A DNA stretch of 64,000 bases, from assembly GCF_003614435.1 (NCBI RefSeq), contig NZ_CP025546.1:1860001-1924000 (forward strand). The letters run 5' to 3'. How positions within the stretch are numbered: the stretch's first letter is position 1; each line of letters begins with the position of its first letter. The translations under genes were made by a program, and so were the position numbers. Shown piece after piece: positions 42,030 through 51,345 of the stretch. The notes under the pieces are model-generated. The model was not told the origin of the DNA and did not search any database. It was given only the letters and a program-made list of their open reading frames with translations. The DNA comes from Mycobacterium paragordonae. Lineage in GTDB: Bacteria; Actinomycetota; Actinomycetes; Mycobacteriales; Mycobacteriaceae.

Positions 42030-43052
42030 GTGTGGGGTACCAAAGTTGGTGTGAATGTCGTGGGTTCTGCAGCACGCACCGGGATCGGACTGGTCCCAGG
42101 TCTCGTGTCGCTCTATCGGCGGACGGGCGCCGACGTGCCGTTCGGGGATCCGGTCCCGTCGCACGGCACCGAAATGGAAGGCTGGTTCTGGCGGCTCTCC
42201 CACCAGGACGAGGGACGGGTCGTGGTCGCCCTGTGCAGCGCCAACCGGCAATCTGACGGCGACTGGTCGACGGCCGCGATCGCGCTGCACCCCGGCGGGG
42301 TGGTGCGCTCGGCAGCGGTCGAGGGCGTCACGGCCAGTCAAGCGCGGTTCAGTGTGCAAGCGGAATCGGGCGGGAATCTGATCGACGCCGGCGGCGAGCG
42401 GCTCCGGATGGTTCTCGGCGACACCGCGGTCGACCTGAAATTTCACGATGCGTTCCTGTGGCCCAAGCCATTCGGTGGTGGCGGAGTTTTCTCCTCGGTG
42501 CCGTTCCTCAACCAGTACTGGCACCCGTACCGGCTGGGCGGCAAGGCGTCCGGCACCGTGACCCATCAAGACCAGCGCTGGGAATTCACCGACGCCAAGT
42601 TGTACTGCGAACGAAACTGGGGAGCCGGCTTTCCGCTGCGATGGTGGTGGGGGCAGGCCCACGACTTCGGCGACGCCGACGTGTCGGTGGCGTTCTCCGG
42701 CGGCCTGCTCGAGTTGGGACCGCTCAACCGCGATGTCACCGGAGTCGTTGTGCGACTGGGTGATCGGGTCATACGCATCACCCCACCGGCGCTGGTGTCG
42801 TCCAGTTGTGACGTGCAGCGGTGGCACATCGACGCCCGCACCCTGCGTTACCGCGTCGAACTCGAGGGGCGCGGCACGCCGGACGGACCGCACGTGCTGC
42901 CCGTACCCCTGCCGGCCGAGCGCCGCAACATCGACACCGACTACGAATATCTGGCCGGCACGCTGCACTGCCGGGTGCGGGAATGGGGGCGCGTGATCTT
43001 CGAGGGCACTTCGACATTGGCCGGCCTCGAGGTCGGCAGCCGGCCTTCCTGA
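42030..43052 (+). CDS. tocopherol-cyclase-like protein
   Basis: The 340-residue product starts with GTG. HPYRLGGKASGTV, FTDAKLYCERNWGAGFPLRWWWGQAHDF and the Trp-rich core match the tocopherol cyclase family as found in actinobacteria. In plants and cyanobacteria this fold closes the chromanol ring; the mycobacterial role is unknown. The N-terminus before residue 15 is uncertain. It lies just past the IS element. Confidence 0.78.
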   Translation: MWGTKVGVNVVGSAARTGIGLVPGLVSLYRRTGADVPFGDPVPSHGTEMEGWFWRLSHQDEGRVVVALCSANRQSDGDWSTAAIALHPGGVVRSAAVEGVTASQARFSVQAESGGNLIDAGGERLRMVLGDTAVDLKFHDAFLWPKPFGGGGVFSSVPFLNQYWHPYRLGGKASGTVTHQDQRWEFTDAKLYCERNWGAGFPLRWWWGQAHDFGDADVSVAFSGGLLELGPLNRDVTGVVVRLGDRVIRITPPALVSSSCDVQRWHIDARTLRYRVELEGRGTPDGPHVLPVPLPAERRNIDTDYEYLAGTLHCRVREWGRVIFEGTSTLAGLEVGSRPS

Positions 43053-43116
43053 TGGACGCGGTGATGAGCCGAACCACGGCCGGCCCGGTACGCTGCAACG
43101 CCATGAGGCAGACGCG

Positions 43117-44046
43117 ATGAGCGCGGGTCTGTTCGGCCTTCTCGACGATGTGGCGACGCTCGCGCGACTGACCGCCGGCTCGCTCAACGGCGTCGGGCCG
43201 GCCGCGGGCCGGGCAACCGCGAAGGCCGCCGGCGTCGTCATCGACGACACAGCGGTGACGCCGCAGTTCGTCGACGGAATCTCGGCCGAGCGCGAGTTGC
43301 CGATCATCAAGCGCATAGCGCTGGGATCGCTGCGCAACAAGATCCTGTTCATCCTGCCGGGTGCGATGCTGCTCAGCCAGTTCGCGCCGTGGCTGCTCAG
43401 CCCGATCCTGATGCTGGGGGCCACCTACCTGTGTTACGAAGGCGCCGAAAAGGTTTGGAGCAGTCTGCGCGGTCACGGCGACGGCGACGAGCAACCGGAG
43501 AACGAGCGCCACGTGGTGGCCGGCGCGATCCGCACCGACTTCATCCTGTCCGCCGAGATCATGGTGATCGCGCTCAACGAGGTGGCCGATCTGGCGTTCG
43601 TGCCCCGGCTGGTGATCCTGCTCATCGTTGCGCTGGTGATCACCGTCGCGGTGTACGGCGTGGTCGGCGGCATCGTGAAGATGGACGACGTCGGCCTGCA
43701 TCTCGCCCAGACGTCGTCCCGGGTCGGCAGGGCGGTGGGCCGCGCCCTGGTGGCCGGGATGCCGAAACTGCTGTCGGTGCTGTCGGTGGTCGGGACGGTG
43801 GCGATGCTCTGGGTGGGCGGTCACATACTGTTGGTGGGGGCAGATCAGCTGGGCTGGCACACGCCGTACGGGCTGGTGCACCACGCCGAGCAATGGGCTC
43901 ACCATGCGGCGGCGGCGCTGGGCGGCGTACTGGGTTGGTTGGTCAATACGGCGGCGTCCGCGGTGGTCGGATCCGTGGTCGGAGCGGTCGTCCTGGCTGT
44001 CGTGGCGGTATTCCAACGCGTGCGGCGCGCACGCTCCAAGGCTTAG
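43117..44046 (+). CDS. DUF808 family membrane protein (YedI-like)
   Basis: The 309 residues start MSAGLFGLLDDVATLARLTAGS. The N-terminal cytosolic part, the LGSLRNKILFILPGAMLLSQFAP helix and four or more later membrane helices match DUF808. Function unknown in all members. It follows the tocopherol-cyclase-like gene by 64 bp. Confidence 0.85.
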   Translation: MSAGLFGLLDDVATLARLTAGSLNGVGPAAGRATAKAAGVVIDDTAVTPQFVDGISAERELPIIKRIALGSLRNKILFILPGAMLLSQFAPWLLSPILMLGATYLCYEGAEKVWSSLRGHGDGDEQPENERHVVAGAIRTDFILSAEIMVIALNEVADLAFVPRLVILLIVALVITVAVYGVVGGIVKMDDVGLHLAQTSSRVGRAVGRALVAGMPKLLSVLSVVGTVAMLWVGGHILLVGADQLGWHTPYGLVHHAEQWAHHAAAALGGVLGWLVNTAASAVVGSVVGAVVLAVVAVFQRVRRARSKA

Positions 44047-44492
44047 CGCTCCGGCCGCCGCCCGTCCCAGATCTGTTGTGTCTCCTGGCTGACCGACGGG
44101 TGATGAGTCTGCTGGAAGTTGCGGCCACCGCGCCGGAACGTTGCTGTCACCGCGGCCGGCACCTCCGGCTCCAGCAGCGGCTCGGCCAGCCAGGTACAGG
44201 GCCGCACATGCACCAGGTCGGCGGCCACCGCCTCGTCGTCATCGTCCCGGAGGTACGGCCCGTCGAGCCGGCCGAGCCAGAACAATCCGTCCTGGTCGCG
44301 GGTCCAGACGAAGGAGCCGTCGGCCGCGGCGGCGAAGCGGTCGACCCGGCGGGCCAGACGTTCCGCTTCGGCCGGGGTGCCCGTCGGCTCCCCGAAGCCG
44401 CACAGGCCCATCCGGCGGGCGCGCTCAAGAGTGGCTGCCGGGTCGATGACGTCGCTGCGGGATCGCATCGGAGCGCGGTAGACGTCGGCCAT
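44043..44492 (-). CDS. conserved hypothetical protein
   Basis: The 149 residues start at MADVYRAPMRSR. A compact globular protein with FVWTRDQDGLFWLGRLDGPY and a DDDDEAVAADLVHVRPCTWL segment. No membrane helix or catalytic motif is evident. I do not recognise a family with confidence. It is divergent from a small membrane-protein gene at 44512. Confidence 0.65.
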   Translation of the reverse strand: MADVYRAPMRSRSDVIDPAATLERARRMGLCGFGEPTGTPAEAERLARRVDRFAAAADGSFVWTRDQDGLFWLGRLDGPYLRDDDDEAVAADLVHVRPCTWLAEPLLEPEVPAAVTATFRRGGRNFQQTHHPSVSQETQQIWDGRRPER

Positions 44493-44511
44493 GCTGCCCA
44501 TTGTGCGCGAT

Positions 44512-44751
44512 ATGCTTCCGACGGTGTCCACCTTCAAGCGCTACCTCGTCATCCAGGCGATGGTGTTCGTGTGCGGCATCGTCGGCCCGATCTTCCTGAT
44601 CATCTTCTTCTCTGCCCCAACGGATCCGCAGATGAAGTGGGCCTACTGGTGGGGCCTTGTCATCACGTACATCGACATCATGATCGCGATCGGGATCACG
44701 GCATCCACCGAGGAGAACACCCGCGCTCAGGTGCCACAGAAGGTTCGGTAG
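44512..44751 (+). CDS. small two-helix membrane protein
   Basis: The 79 residues start [17 protein letters not shown] and have two membrane segments ([33 protein letters not shown]), with a charged C-terminus. Function unknown. The last 25 bp overlap the convergent selO gene. Confidence 0.65.
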   Translation: MLPTVSTFKRYLVIQAMVFVCGIVGPIFLIIFFSAPTDPQMKWAYWWGLVITYIDIMIAIGITASTEENTRAQVPQKVR

Positions 44752-46181
44752 ACGCCGAAGTCGGTGGGCGCCGGCGATGCATACCGCTGCAGCCCGGGCC
44801 GCTCGGTGTACGGCGCGCTGACCGCCTCCAGAAGTTGAGCGAGCGGGCCGAGGTCACCATCGGTCGCGGCGGTCAGCGCCTCCTCGACGAGATGGTTACG
44901 CGGGATGTAGATCGGATTGACGCGGTCCATCGCGTCGGCGTCCGGTCCCAGGGCCCGCCAGCGCCGCGCCCAGTCGTCGAACCGGGCGGGATCGACGAAC
45001 TGTCCCCGGGCCGGTTCGTCGTCGCCTCGGGCGGCCGTGGCCAAATGCCGGAAGAACGAGGTGAAGTCGACGTGGCTCTCCTGCAGCATGGGCAGCAATT
45101 CGTCGAGCAACGGCAGGACGGCGTCCACGTCGGTGGCCACGCCGAGCTTGGCGTGCATACCCGCAAGCCACGCGGAGTGGTAAGCGTGGAATCCGTCGAA
45201 GGCGTGCTCTATCAACGCAATTGACTCGTTGACGTCGTCGCCCAGCAACGGCAGCAGCGTCTCGGCGAACCGGGCCAGATTCCAGGCGGCGATCGTCGGC
45301 TGATTGCCGTAGGCGTAGCGGCCCCAGGCGTCGATCGAGCTGAAGACGGTGTCCGGGTCGTAGGCCTCCATGAACGCGCACGGCCCGTAGTCGATGCTCT
45401 CGCCGGAGATCGTCATGTTGTCGGTGTTCATCACCCCGTGGATGAACCCGACCAGCATCCAGCGGGCCACCAGCGACGCCTGCGCCGCGACGACGGCTTC
45501 GAACAGCGCGAGGTAGGGGTTCTCGGCGTGCGCCGCCTCCGGATGGTGGCGGGCGATGGCATGGTCGGCCAGTCGGCGCAGCAGGTCGAGATCACCTGTG
45601 GCAGAGGCATATTGGAAGCTACCCACCCGAAGGTGGCTGCTGGCGACGCGGACCAGCAACGCGCCCGGCAGCATCGTCTCGCGGGCCACCGGTCGCCCGG
45701 TGGCCACCACGGCCAGCGACCGGGTCGTCGGAACCCCGAGCGCGTGCATCGCCTCGCTGATGATGTACTCGCGCAACATCGGCCCGATGGCCGCCAGGCC
45801 GTCACCGCCACGGGCGAACGGTGTGCGCCCGGAACCCTTCAGGTGCAGATCGCGCAACCGCCCGTCGGCATCGGTGAGCTCGCCGAGCAGCAGGGCGCGC
45901 CCGTCTCCCAACCGCGGCACGTAGCCACCGAACTGATGCCCGGCGTAGGCCTGGGCCACCGGCGCGGCGCCGGTCGGCACCAGGTTGCCCACCAGGAACC
46001 GCAGGCCGTCAGGGCTGCCCAGCCAACTCGAGTCCAGACCGAGCTCATCGGCCAACGGCTCATTGAGCACCAGCAGCCGTGCCTCGGGCGGCACTTCCGC
46101 CTGCCACGGAACCGCCATCTCGGGTAGTTCGCTGGCAAAGCGGTTCTGCAGGGTGATGGTGATGTCGGGGGTAACGCTCAC
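44727..46181 (-). CDS. selO: SelO/YdiU pseudokinase AMP-transferase
   Basis: The 484 residues show SelO signatures: [59 protein letters not shown] and [20 protein letters not shown] (metal and catalytic loop). SelO binds ATP upside down and transfers AMP to protein Ser/Thr/Tyr residues, linked to redox stress. It ends in FCGT, with a cysteine at the site where animal SelO has selenocysteine. Confidence 0.93.
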   Translation of the reverse strand: MSVTPDITITLQNRFASELPEMAVPWQAEVPPEARLLVLNEPLADELGLDSSWLGSPDGLRFLVGNLVPTGAAPVAQAYAGHQFGGYVPRLGDGRALLLGELTDADGRLRDLHLKGSGRTPFARGGDGLAAIGPMLREYIISEAMHALGVPTTRSLAVVATGRPVARETMLPGALLVRVASSHLRVGSFQYASATGDLDLLRRLADHAIARHHPEAAHAENPYLALFEAVVAAQASLVARWMLVGFIHGVMNTDNMTISGESIDYGPCAFMEAYDPDTVFSSIDAWGRYAYGNQPTIAAWNLARFAETLLPLLGDDVNESIALIEHAFDGFHAYHSAWLAGMHAKLGVATDVDAVLPLLDELLPMLQESHVDFTSFFRHLATAARGDDEPARGQFVDPARFDDWARRWRALGPDADAMDRVNPIYIPRNHLVEEALTAATDGDLGPLAQLLEAVSAPYTERPGLQRYASPAPTDFGVYRTFCGT

Positions 46182-46201
46182 TTGTCACACACTACGGAGA
46201 A

Positions 46202-46345
46202 TCACCCGTCCTCGTTGATGGCCAAACCTTCCGGCGGAGGCGTGGAGTACGCGGGGTAGGCAGGCGGCGACACGATGCTGTCGTCGCCGTTCTCGCTGTC
46301 CTGGTCCTGAGTTTGCGGGTCGTTCGGTTCCTCGGGGTGGCTCAT
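46202..46345 (-). CDS. 47-residue acidic Pro-rich protein
   Basis: The frame begins ATG at 46345 (MSHPEEPNDPQTQDQDSE) and ends at TGA 46202. It lies 7 bp downstream of the hemerythrin gene on the same strand, so cotranscription is likely. Low complexity, strongly acidic and disordered (Asp/Glu/Gln, then Pro/Tyr). Coding support comes from position and codon bias only. Confidence 0.5.
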   Translation of the reverse strand: MSHPEEPNDPQTQDQDSENGDDSIVSPPAYPAYSTPPPEGLAINEDG

Positions 46346-46352
46346 GGGTCTC

Positions 46353-46919
46353 CTAGCTGACGGCTTGCTTGATCAGGTCACGCGCGCGGTCGAGCATCGA
46401 CGCGAACGGGCCGACGGCAAAGTTCAACTTGGCCGATTCCACGCCGGCGTGCGGCCGGGTCGGTGCGATGGCTTCGGCAAGTTTCACCGCGGTTCCCATC
46501 CGCTTGAGTTCTTCGGGGCCCATGTCGGCCTGCAACTGCTCGAACTCTTCGAGTTCCTCATGCTCAGCGTGGGCCAGCACGGCTTCCCGCAGCTTCGTCA
46601 ACTCGTCGATGAACTCCTGCGAGGTGATGTCGAGCCCTTCGATCTTCGACAGCTGCTCTTTAGCGGAGTGCTCCTCGGCCAGCAGGCTGTCGACGATCGC
46701 GTCGCCCGAGTCGACTTCGCGCCGCGCGCGCGGGTGCACAAACATCTCCTCGGCGGTCTCGTGCACTGCCAGCAGTTGACGCAACTCGATGAACGGCTTC
46801 TCGCGGGCTTGCGGATCCGTCGCGAGCAGCACCTGGTCGAACATGTCCTCGATCAGGTCGTGCTGGGCTTTGAGGAAGGCGATGACCTCTTCGGGCGTTT
46901 CAACAATCATTTCGGACAT
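46353..46919 (-). CDS. hemerythrin HHE-domain protein
   Basis: The 188-residue helical protein carries diiron ligands His in AQHDLIED (about 20), AVHETAEEMFVHP (two His and Glu), AEEHSAKE and AHAEHEELEE. Hemerythrin-like HHE proteins of mycobacteria sense or bind oxygen or NO, and some modulate SigF-type stress responses. Cytosolic. The acidic 47-residue gene follows directly. Confidence 0.87.
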   Translation of the reverse strand: MSEMIVETPEEVIAFLKAQHDLIEDMFDQVLLATDPQAREKPFIELRQLLAVHETAEEMFVHPRARREVDSGDAIVDSLLAEEHSAKEQLSKIEGLDITSQEFIDELTKLREAVLAHAEHEELEEFEQLQADMGPEELKRMGTAVKLAEAIAPTRPHAGVESAKLNFAVGPFASMLDRARDLIKQAVS

Positions 46920-47006
46920 AACAAATAAACCTCCGGTGAGGGGGCTCGGAAAGGGCGGGCGGGGGGCTGTGCACCGCTTTTCGGCGCATACCCGGGCAAC
47001 TGGGTG

Positions 47007-47786
47007 CTAAAACTCCGGGCGGTGTGCAACCGGGCGTAGTTCAACCAGGCGTTTCACGTCGTCCAGGTCGTACGGTGCGCGCAGGCCGAGGATCAGGTGC
47101 TCGGCGCCGGCTCCGACCAGTGACTCCATCAGGGCGGGGTCGGGGCGCTCGATCCACACGGTGCGTTCGATCTCGCGCGGGTCGCGCCCGACCTCGTCGC
47201 ACCACCGGTCGATGACCAGGTTCTTGGCCCGGATCGTGGCGGCGTCGCCGTAGCCGTTCCACATGTCGGCGTGCTGCGCAACCAGACGCAGCGTGCGCCG
47301 TTCCCCGTTGCCGCCGATCAGGATCGGCAACGGGCCGAGTGGTCCCGGCTGCAACAGGGCCAGGCGCCGGCGAATGCGAGGGAGCGCCTCGGCGAGCAGG
47401 TCGAGTCGTTGCGCGGGCGTGCGCACCGGGTAGCCGTATTCGATTTCGTCCTTGTCCATCCAGCCCGACCCGATGCCCAATACCGCTCGGCCCCCGGACA
47501 GGTGGTCGAGGGTGCGGGCCATGTCGGCCAGCAGGTCGGGGTTGCGGTATCCGCACCCGGTGACCAGCATCCCGATCTGGGACACGTTCGACGCGGTGAC
47601 CGCCATCGCGGCCAGGATCTGCCAGCCCTCGAAATGCGCCTCGTCCGCGGCTCCGTACAGCGGCGGGAAGAAGTGATCCCACGTCCACAGGCTGTCCACG
47701 CCGAGTTCGTCGACCGCCTGCCACGCCGCCCGCAGGTCGGCCATGGTCGTGTTCTGCGGATGTATCTGAACGCCGATCTTCACCAT
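47007..47786 (-). CDS. LLM-class F420-type oxidoreductase, last gene of the NorQD operon
   Basis: The 259 residues start MVKIGVQIHPQN. Luciferase-like barrel: DSLWTWDHFFPPLYG, VTGCGYRNPDLLADMARTLDHLSGGRAVLGIGSGW and PILIGGNGERRTL, typical of F420-dependent enzymes. It begins 11 bp after the stop of the 134-residue membrane-anchored gene on the same strand, so it is the likely distal member of the TetR-controlled NorQD operon. It may supply or use redox equivalents for the system; this is inference. Confidence 0.82.
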   Translation of the reverse strand: MVKIGVQIHPQNTTMADLRAAWQAVDELGVDSLWTWDHFFPPLYGAADEAHFEGWQILAAMAVTASNVSQIGMLVTGCGYRNPDLLADMARTLDHLSGGRAVLGIGSGWMDKDEIEYGYPVRTPAQRLDLLAEALPRIRRRLALLQPGPLGPLPILIGGNGERRTLRLVAQHADMWNGYGDAATIRAKNLVIDRWCDEVGRDPREIERTVWIERPDPALMESLVGAGAEHLILGLRAPYDLDDVKRLVELRPVAHRPEF

Positions 47787-47797
47787 CGGCTCGAAAT

Positions 47798-48202
47798 CTA
47801 CCGGTGCTGCTGAGCCTGCCGGGCAATCCGTTCGTCGTGGATCCGGACGAGTTCCCGGAACCCGAGCCGGTGGTATTTCGGTACCGGCTGGATTCCCCAC
47901 ACGTCGCGTGCGGTGTCCTTGCCGGCGACGCCCTCCGGCGGTCCGAGCGGTGGGTAGGGATACTTGCACTCCAAAGTGTCATCGGAGTAGCGCACTTTCA
48001 GCAGTTCGCTGCAGATCTCGGTGAGACTCAGGGTCGGGTATCCGTAGTAGACGGCCATGAAAGGCAATGTGAACGCGCCCTCGATGACCAGCGCCACCAG
48101 GCACACCAACACCGCACGCTTGATCCACTTGTGCATGCGCGCGTAATAGGCGGTGGTGCCCGGGGGCAGGTCTTCGGTTCGGTCTTCAGCTGGTGTCGTC
48201 AT
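47798..48202 (-). CDS. membrane-anchored 134-residue protein in NorQD operon
   Basis: The product has a cytosolic N-terminus, one membrane helix ([23 protein letters not shown], about 27-49) and an extracytoplasmic domain of about 80 residues with two cysteines ([22 protein letters not shown]) probably forming a disulfide. [25 protein letters not shown] follows. No family is recognised. It lies 12 bp after membrane protein 1 on the same strand. By layout it could be an anchored subunit facing the outside, like the small subunit of a membrane oxidase. Confidence 0.72.
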   Translation of the reverse strand: MTTPAEDRTEDLPPGTTAYYARMHKWIKRAVLVCLVALVIEGAFTLPFMAVYYGYPTLSLTEICSELLKVRYSDDTLECKYPYPPLGPPEGVAGKDTARDVWGIQPVPKYHRLGFRELVRIHDERIARQAQQHR

Positions 48203-48214
48203 CGTCCGGTCCTG

Positions 48215-48925
48215 TCAGTCGGTGAAGATTTCGCGGTTGACGGTGTGGAGGTAGGGGATCGCCAGAAAGGGTGTGATGTAGAAGATGTCGTACAGCCACC
48301 AGCCGATGACCGGGAACACGACACCGGCGTACCGCACATCGGCGTACATGGTCATGTTGAAGACGTAGGCCGTCCAGATCACCACGCCCATCCAGCAGGT
48401 GACCACCATCCACTGGTGTCCCCAGCGCTTCATCTGCAGGAAGCCGATGGCCGCCGCCACCCGCATCGAGAAGACGGTGAGGATAAGCCCTGCCACATAA
48501 GCCTTTTCGCCAGGGCCGGCGGCACCACCGACCCACAGCTCGTTGTAGTGCCAGAAGTAGCCGGCGTCGAACATGTTGCCCCAGCCGACCATCAGCACCC
48601 GGTTGATCAGAGTGTGGTTGGCGACCAGGTCCAGCGCCCAGCCGAGGCTGTTGAGGCAGCCGTCGATCAGGACCAGGTAACCGATCAAGGTGACGATCAT
48701 GGGCCGCACCGCAAGGCCGGCGCGTAATGCCTGGCGCTGCAACCAGACTCCACGCATGAAGATAGGAAAGCCGATGACGCCCGGCGCCCACATTCCCATC
48801 AGCGCGGCTCCGGCAATCATCCACTTGTCAGCCCGCCGCTGCGCGTCGCGGGACGCCTCCTCGTGGTCGGTGGGATCGGCGGCGGGTGAATTGCTCTGCA
48901 GCGATGGTTGATTCACAACTCCCAC
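48215..48925 (-). CDS. polytopic membrane protein 1 (MP1), duplicated, unknown
   Basis: The 236 residues have about six hydrophobic segments. Conserved between MP1 and MP2 are LIGYLV, GWALDLV-NHTL, GWGNMFDAGYFWHYNELWVGG (acidic and His residues inside a membrane segment), MKRWGHQW, FNMTMYADVR and PYLHTVNREIF. Four His plus Asp/Glu recur in both copies, which would suit metal binding. GTG start; a second GTG three codons on overlaps the 42-residue gene stop. I do not recognise the family: it is not NorB, PmoA/PmoC, AlkB or AveC by the motifs I know. Confidence 0.78.
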   Translation of the reverse strand: MGVVNQPSLQSNSPAADPTDHEEASRDAQRRADKWMIAGAALMGMWAPGVIGFPIFMRGVWLQRQALRAGLAVRPMIVTLIGYLVLIDGCLNSLGWALDLVANHTLINRVLMVGWGNMFDAGYFWHYNELWVGGAAGPGEKAYVAGLILTVFSMRVAAAIGFLQMKRWGHQWMVVTCWMGVVIWTAYVFNMTMYADVRYAGVVFPVIGWWLYDIFYITPFLAIPYLHTVNREIFTD

Positions 48926-49041
48926 CAGCCACGCGCAACGGACATATACAGCTGAATGGCGAACATCACCAGCAGGTAGCCGTAAATGAACAGCTGAAAG
49001 ACGATCAGCGCCCTCTTGCGTTTACGCTCCTGTTCGTTCAT
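48913..49041 (-). CDS. 42-residue single-helix microprotein in NorQD operon
   Basis: The frame from ATG 49041 follows GAGAGGAG. It encodes a basic cytosolic tip (MNEQERKRKRA), one membrane helix (LIVFQLFIYGYLLVMFAIQL) and a tail ending RGWWEL. It sits between the NorQ-like and MP1 genes and overlaps MP1. With the 32-residue protein it shares a Trp-Trp-Glu-Leu signature (WWEL), here at the C-terminus and there at the N-terminus. Confidence 0.68.
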   Translation of the reverse strand: MNEQERKRKRALIVFQLFIYGYLLVMFAIQLYMSVARGWWEL

Positions 49042-49053
49042 GTCTCGCTCCTC

Positions 49054-49827
49054 TCAGTGCAGGCTGGCGGCCGCGATTTCACGCAGTCCCTCGGCGATGG
49101 CGCCGTCGGTGCTCAGCGGCGCGAGAATGCAGGCGTGCGCCGCGTCCGTCTCGGAAGCTCCCGATGCGATCAACTTCGCCGCGGTGACCAGAACCCGGGT
49201 GGACGGTGGCTCGAAATGGAAGATGTCGTCGGCTTGGCGGATAGCTATGGCACAGTGCACAAGTCGTTGTGCGACAGCCGCGTCGACACCCGATTCTGCG
49301 ACGATGACGGCCGCTTCGCGGTCGGCCGGCAGATAGGACATGGGCAGCGTGGCGAAGCGTTGCCGAAACGACGGTTTGAGATCTTTGAGCGAGCTGCGGT
49401 AGGCGGGGTTGTAGGAGCAGACGAGCATGAATGAATCCGGCGCTTGGACGACTTCACCCGCGCGGTCCAGATAGAGAGCGCGGCGGTGATCGGTCAGAGA
49501 GTGCAGAATCGCCAGTGAATCGTGGCGGGCTTCCACGACCTCGTCGAGATAGCAGAGGGCGCCGTCTTTGACGGCTCTGGTCAGTGGACCGTCCGTCCAC
49601 ACCACATCGCCTCCGGTCACCATGAACCTGCCGACCAGATCCGAACTCGTCAGATCGTCGTGGCAGCTGATGGTGACGACCGGCCGGCCGAGGAGTGCCG
49701 CCATGTGCTCCACCAACCGCGTTTTCCCGCAACCGGTAGGTCCGGTGAGCATGAGCGGGATCATCTGCCGGTACGCCTGCTCGAACAGCCGCACTTCGTT
49801 GCCGCTGGGCACGTAGCCGTCGGTCAT
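49054..49827 (-). CDS. NorQ/CbbQ-type MoxR-family AAA+ ATPase
   Basis: The 257 residues have Walker A GPTGCGKT at 29-36, Walker B LCYLDE at 91-96, CHDDLTSSDLVGR at 55-67 (the NorQ/CbbQ signature) and KPSFRQRFATL (arginine finger region). NorQ/CbbQ hexamers work with a VWA partner (NorD/CbbO) to open a client and insert or activate its metal centre. The ATG overlaps the VWA stop (ATGA). The usual clients are absent, so this pair probably serves the membrane proteins beside it. Confidence 0.92.
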   Translation of the reverse strand: MTDGYVPSGNEVRLFEQAYRQMIPLMLTGPTGCGKTRLVEHMAALLGRPVVTISCHDDLTSSDLVGRFMVTGGDVVWTDGPLTRAVKDGALCYLDEVVEARHDSLAILHSLTDHRRALYLDRAGEVVQAPDSFMLVCSYNPAYRSSLKDLKPSFRQRFATLPMSYLPADREAAVIVAESGVDAAVAQRLVHCAIAIRQADDIFHFEPPSTRVLVTAAKLIASGASETDAAHACILAPLSTDGAIAEGLREIAAASLH

Positions 49828-51341
49828 GCGGCAACCAACTCACGATGAACATGGGCCAGCACGCGCGGAAGTTCCTCGACGCGCCGGATACGTTGCGAGC
49901 GAAGCGGTCCGAACACCTCCGGCAGAGGGTCGACCCGGGTCGGCCCGACGCCCACGTAGTACACGGACACGCCCGCGTCGCCGGCCTCGTCGACCGCGTG
50001 CGCGACGTCGGCCCACGCGTAGCTGCCCTCGTAGCCCTCATCGGACATCAGACCGTCACCGAGCACGATGAGCAGGCGTCGTTCAGCGGGTTGCTCGAGC
50101 AGCCGACTGGTCAGGTGACGTATGGGCGCGCCCAGCCTGGTGTAGCCGCCGGTCGTCAGGCCGGCGCCTCCCGGTGCAATGAACCGCCGCTCCGGAAAGT
50201 CCTTCAGACAGCGCACTTCCACGTAATGACGGCCGTTTCCGGTGAACACGAAGATCCCGTGCCGTTCGCGCGCGTCGGTCATCGCCCGCGACAGTGCGTC
50301 GGCGCAGTCCAGCTCCAGCCGGAATGTGCGGCCGCCGTGCACGCCCAGGGACATACTCCCGTCCAGGAGCAGCGCGGTGGCAACATCGCGACCGGCGGGT
50401 GCCAGCTCTCGAAAGATGCGGGGCGGGAATGCTTCTCCGGCCTTGGTGTCGACGTGATAGCGGACGTACGCGTCGACGTCGATGTCGGATCCGTCTTCAC
50501 GGCCGTTGGCCATGGCGCGATGGGTTTGTTCCTCGAACCACTTGCGAAGGTCGGCCGGGACGGGGTTGGGCCGGCGAACGGGCACCCCGTGCCTGCGCTC
50601 GACAACCGCCACATGGTCGGACAGAAAGCTCTTCGTCCAACAGTTCCACTCGGGGTAGGGAATGCCCTGTCTGCGTTCGGGACTGACATCGAGATCGTTG
50701 TCGTCGGGTCTGCTGGGCGGCGGCAGATTGGGATTGCGTACGCCGCCCTCGCCACCGACCGGCACCGAGTAGGGACGGGGACGGCGCTTTTGCGTTGTGG
50801 TCCAGGGCATTCGGCCACGCCGGCGGATGGCGGAGGTCCACCCGCGCTGCTCGAGGCGGGCAGCCGGCAGACTCCCGAGCAATGGGTGCTCGGGCAGATC
50901 TGTCCGGGCACGCGCTAATTCGATGGCGCGGTCGAGCATGACGGCCGCGGCCGTGTCGGCCGCGATGATGTCCACATCGGGAATCGCACGCCTTGTGTCA
51001 CACAACAGTCCGGGCCACCGAGAGGCGATCCATCCGAGTGCGACGCCCGCCTCGACGAGGGTCAGCGCGCGTCGTTCCCGCGGCGACAACTCATGCAGAC
51101 GGTACGCGGCGATGCGTTCCTTCGACGGCGAACATTGCAGTGCCACTCCGCATGTCAACGTTCGACGGGTCCAGTGCGGGTCGGCCGCGGGGTAGGGCAC
51201 GTGCACAACGCGCAGGCCGGCGTCCAGTCCGAAGCCGCGCTTGGCACCGGTGGTCAACCGCGCGTCTGCTCGGCGCCGTTCGCTCAAGGCGACAGCGGTC
51301 AGTGCGCAGCTGCGTTCGATCGAACCTGCGGTGGTCTCCAC
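49824..51341 (-). CDS. NorD/CbbO-type VWA-domain protein
   Basis: The 505 residues start with GTG, 4 bp after the 32-residue gene; no strong ribosome-binding site, so coupling is likely. The N-terminal half is helical. GIPYPEWNCWTKSFLSDHVAVVERR near 226-250 is the NorD-type YPEW signature. The C-terminal VWA domain has an intact MIDAS DGSMS at 327-331, TTGGYTRLGAPIRH and LIVLGDG. NorD binds the client and links it to the NorQ ring. Confidence 0.9.
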   Translation of the reverse strand: METTAGSIERSCALTAVALSERRRADARLTTGAKRGFGLDAGLRVVHVPYPAADPHWTRRTLTCGVALQCSPSKERIAAYRLHELSPRERRALTLVEAGVALGWIASRWPGLLCDTRRAIPDVDIIAADTAAAVMLDRAIELARARTDLPEHPLLGSLPAARLEQRGWTSAIRRRGRMPWTTTQKRRPRPYSVPVGGEGGVRNPNLPPPSRPDDNDLDVSPERRQGIPYPEWNCWTKSFLSDHVAVVERRHGVPVRRPNPVPADLRKWFEEQTHRAMANGREDGSDIDVDAYVRYHVDTKAGEAFPPRIFRELAPAGRDVATALLLDGSMSLGVHGGRTFRLELDCADALSRAMTDARERHGIFVFTGNGRHYVEVRCLKDFPERRFIAPGGAGLTTGGYTRLGAPIRHLTSRLLEQPAERRLLIVLGDGLMSDEGYEGSYAWADVAHAVDEAGDAGVSVYYVGVGPTRVDPLPEVFGPLRSQRIRRVEELPRVLAHVHRELVAA

Positions 51342-51345
51342 TTTT

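Noticed and set aside
43389..45224. 611-codon plus-strand open frame
   Set aside because: It crosses DUF808, the 149-residue gene, the small membrane protein and selO in other frames, all with recognisable or better coding character; the translation looks like antisense noise.
49054..51341. A denitrification (nor) operon
   Set aside because: No NorB or NorC (no heme-copper histidines, no CxxCH) is encoded in the window, so the NorQ/NorD pair cannot be assigned to nitric-oxide reduction.
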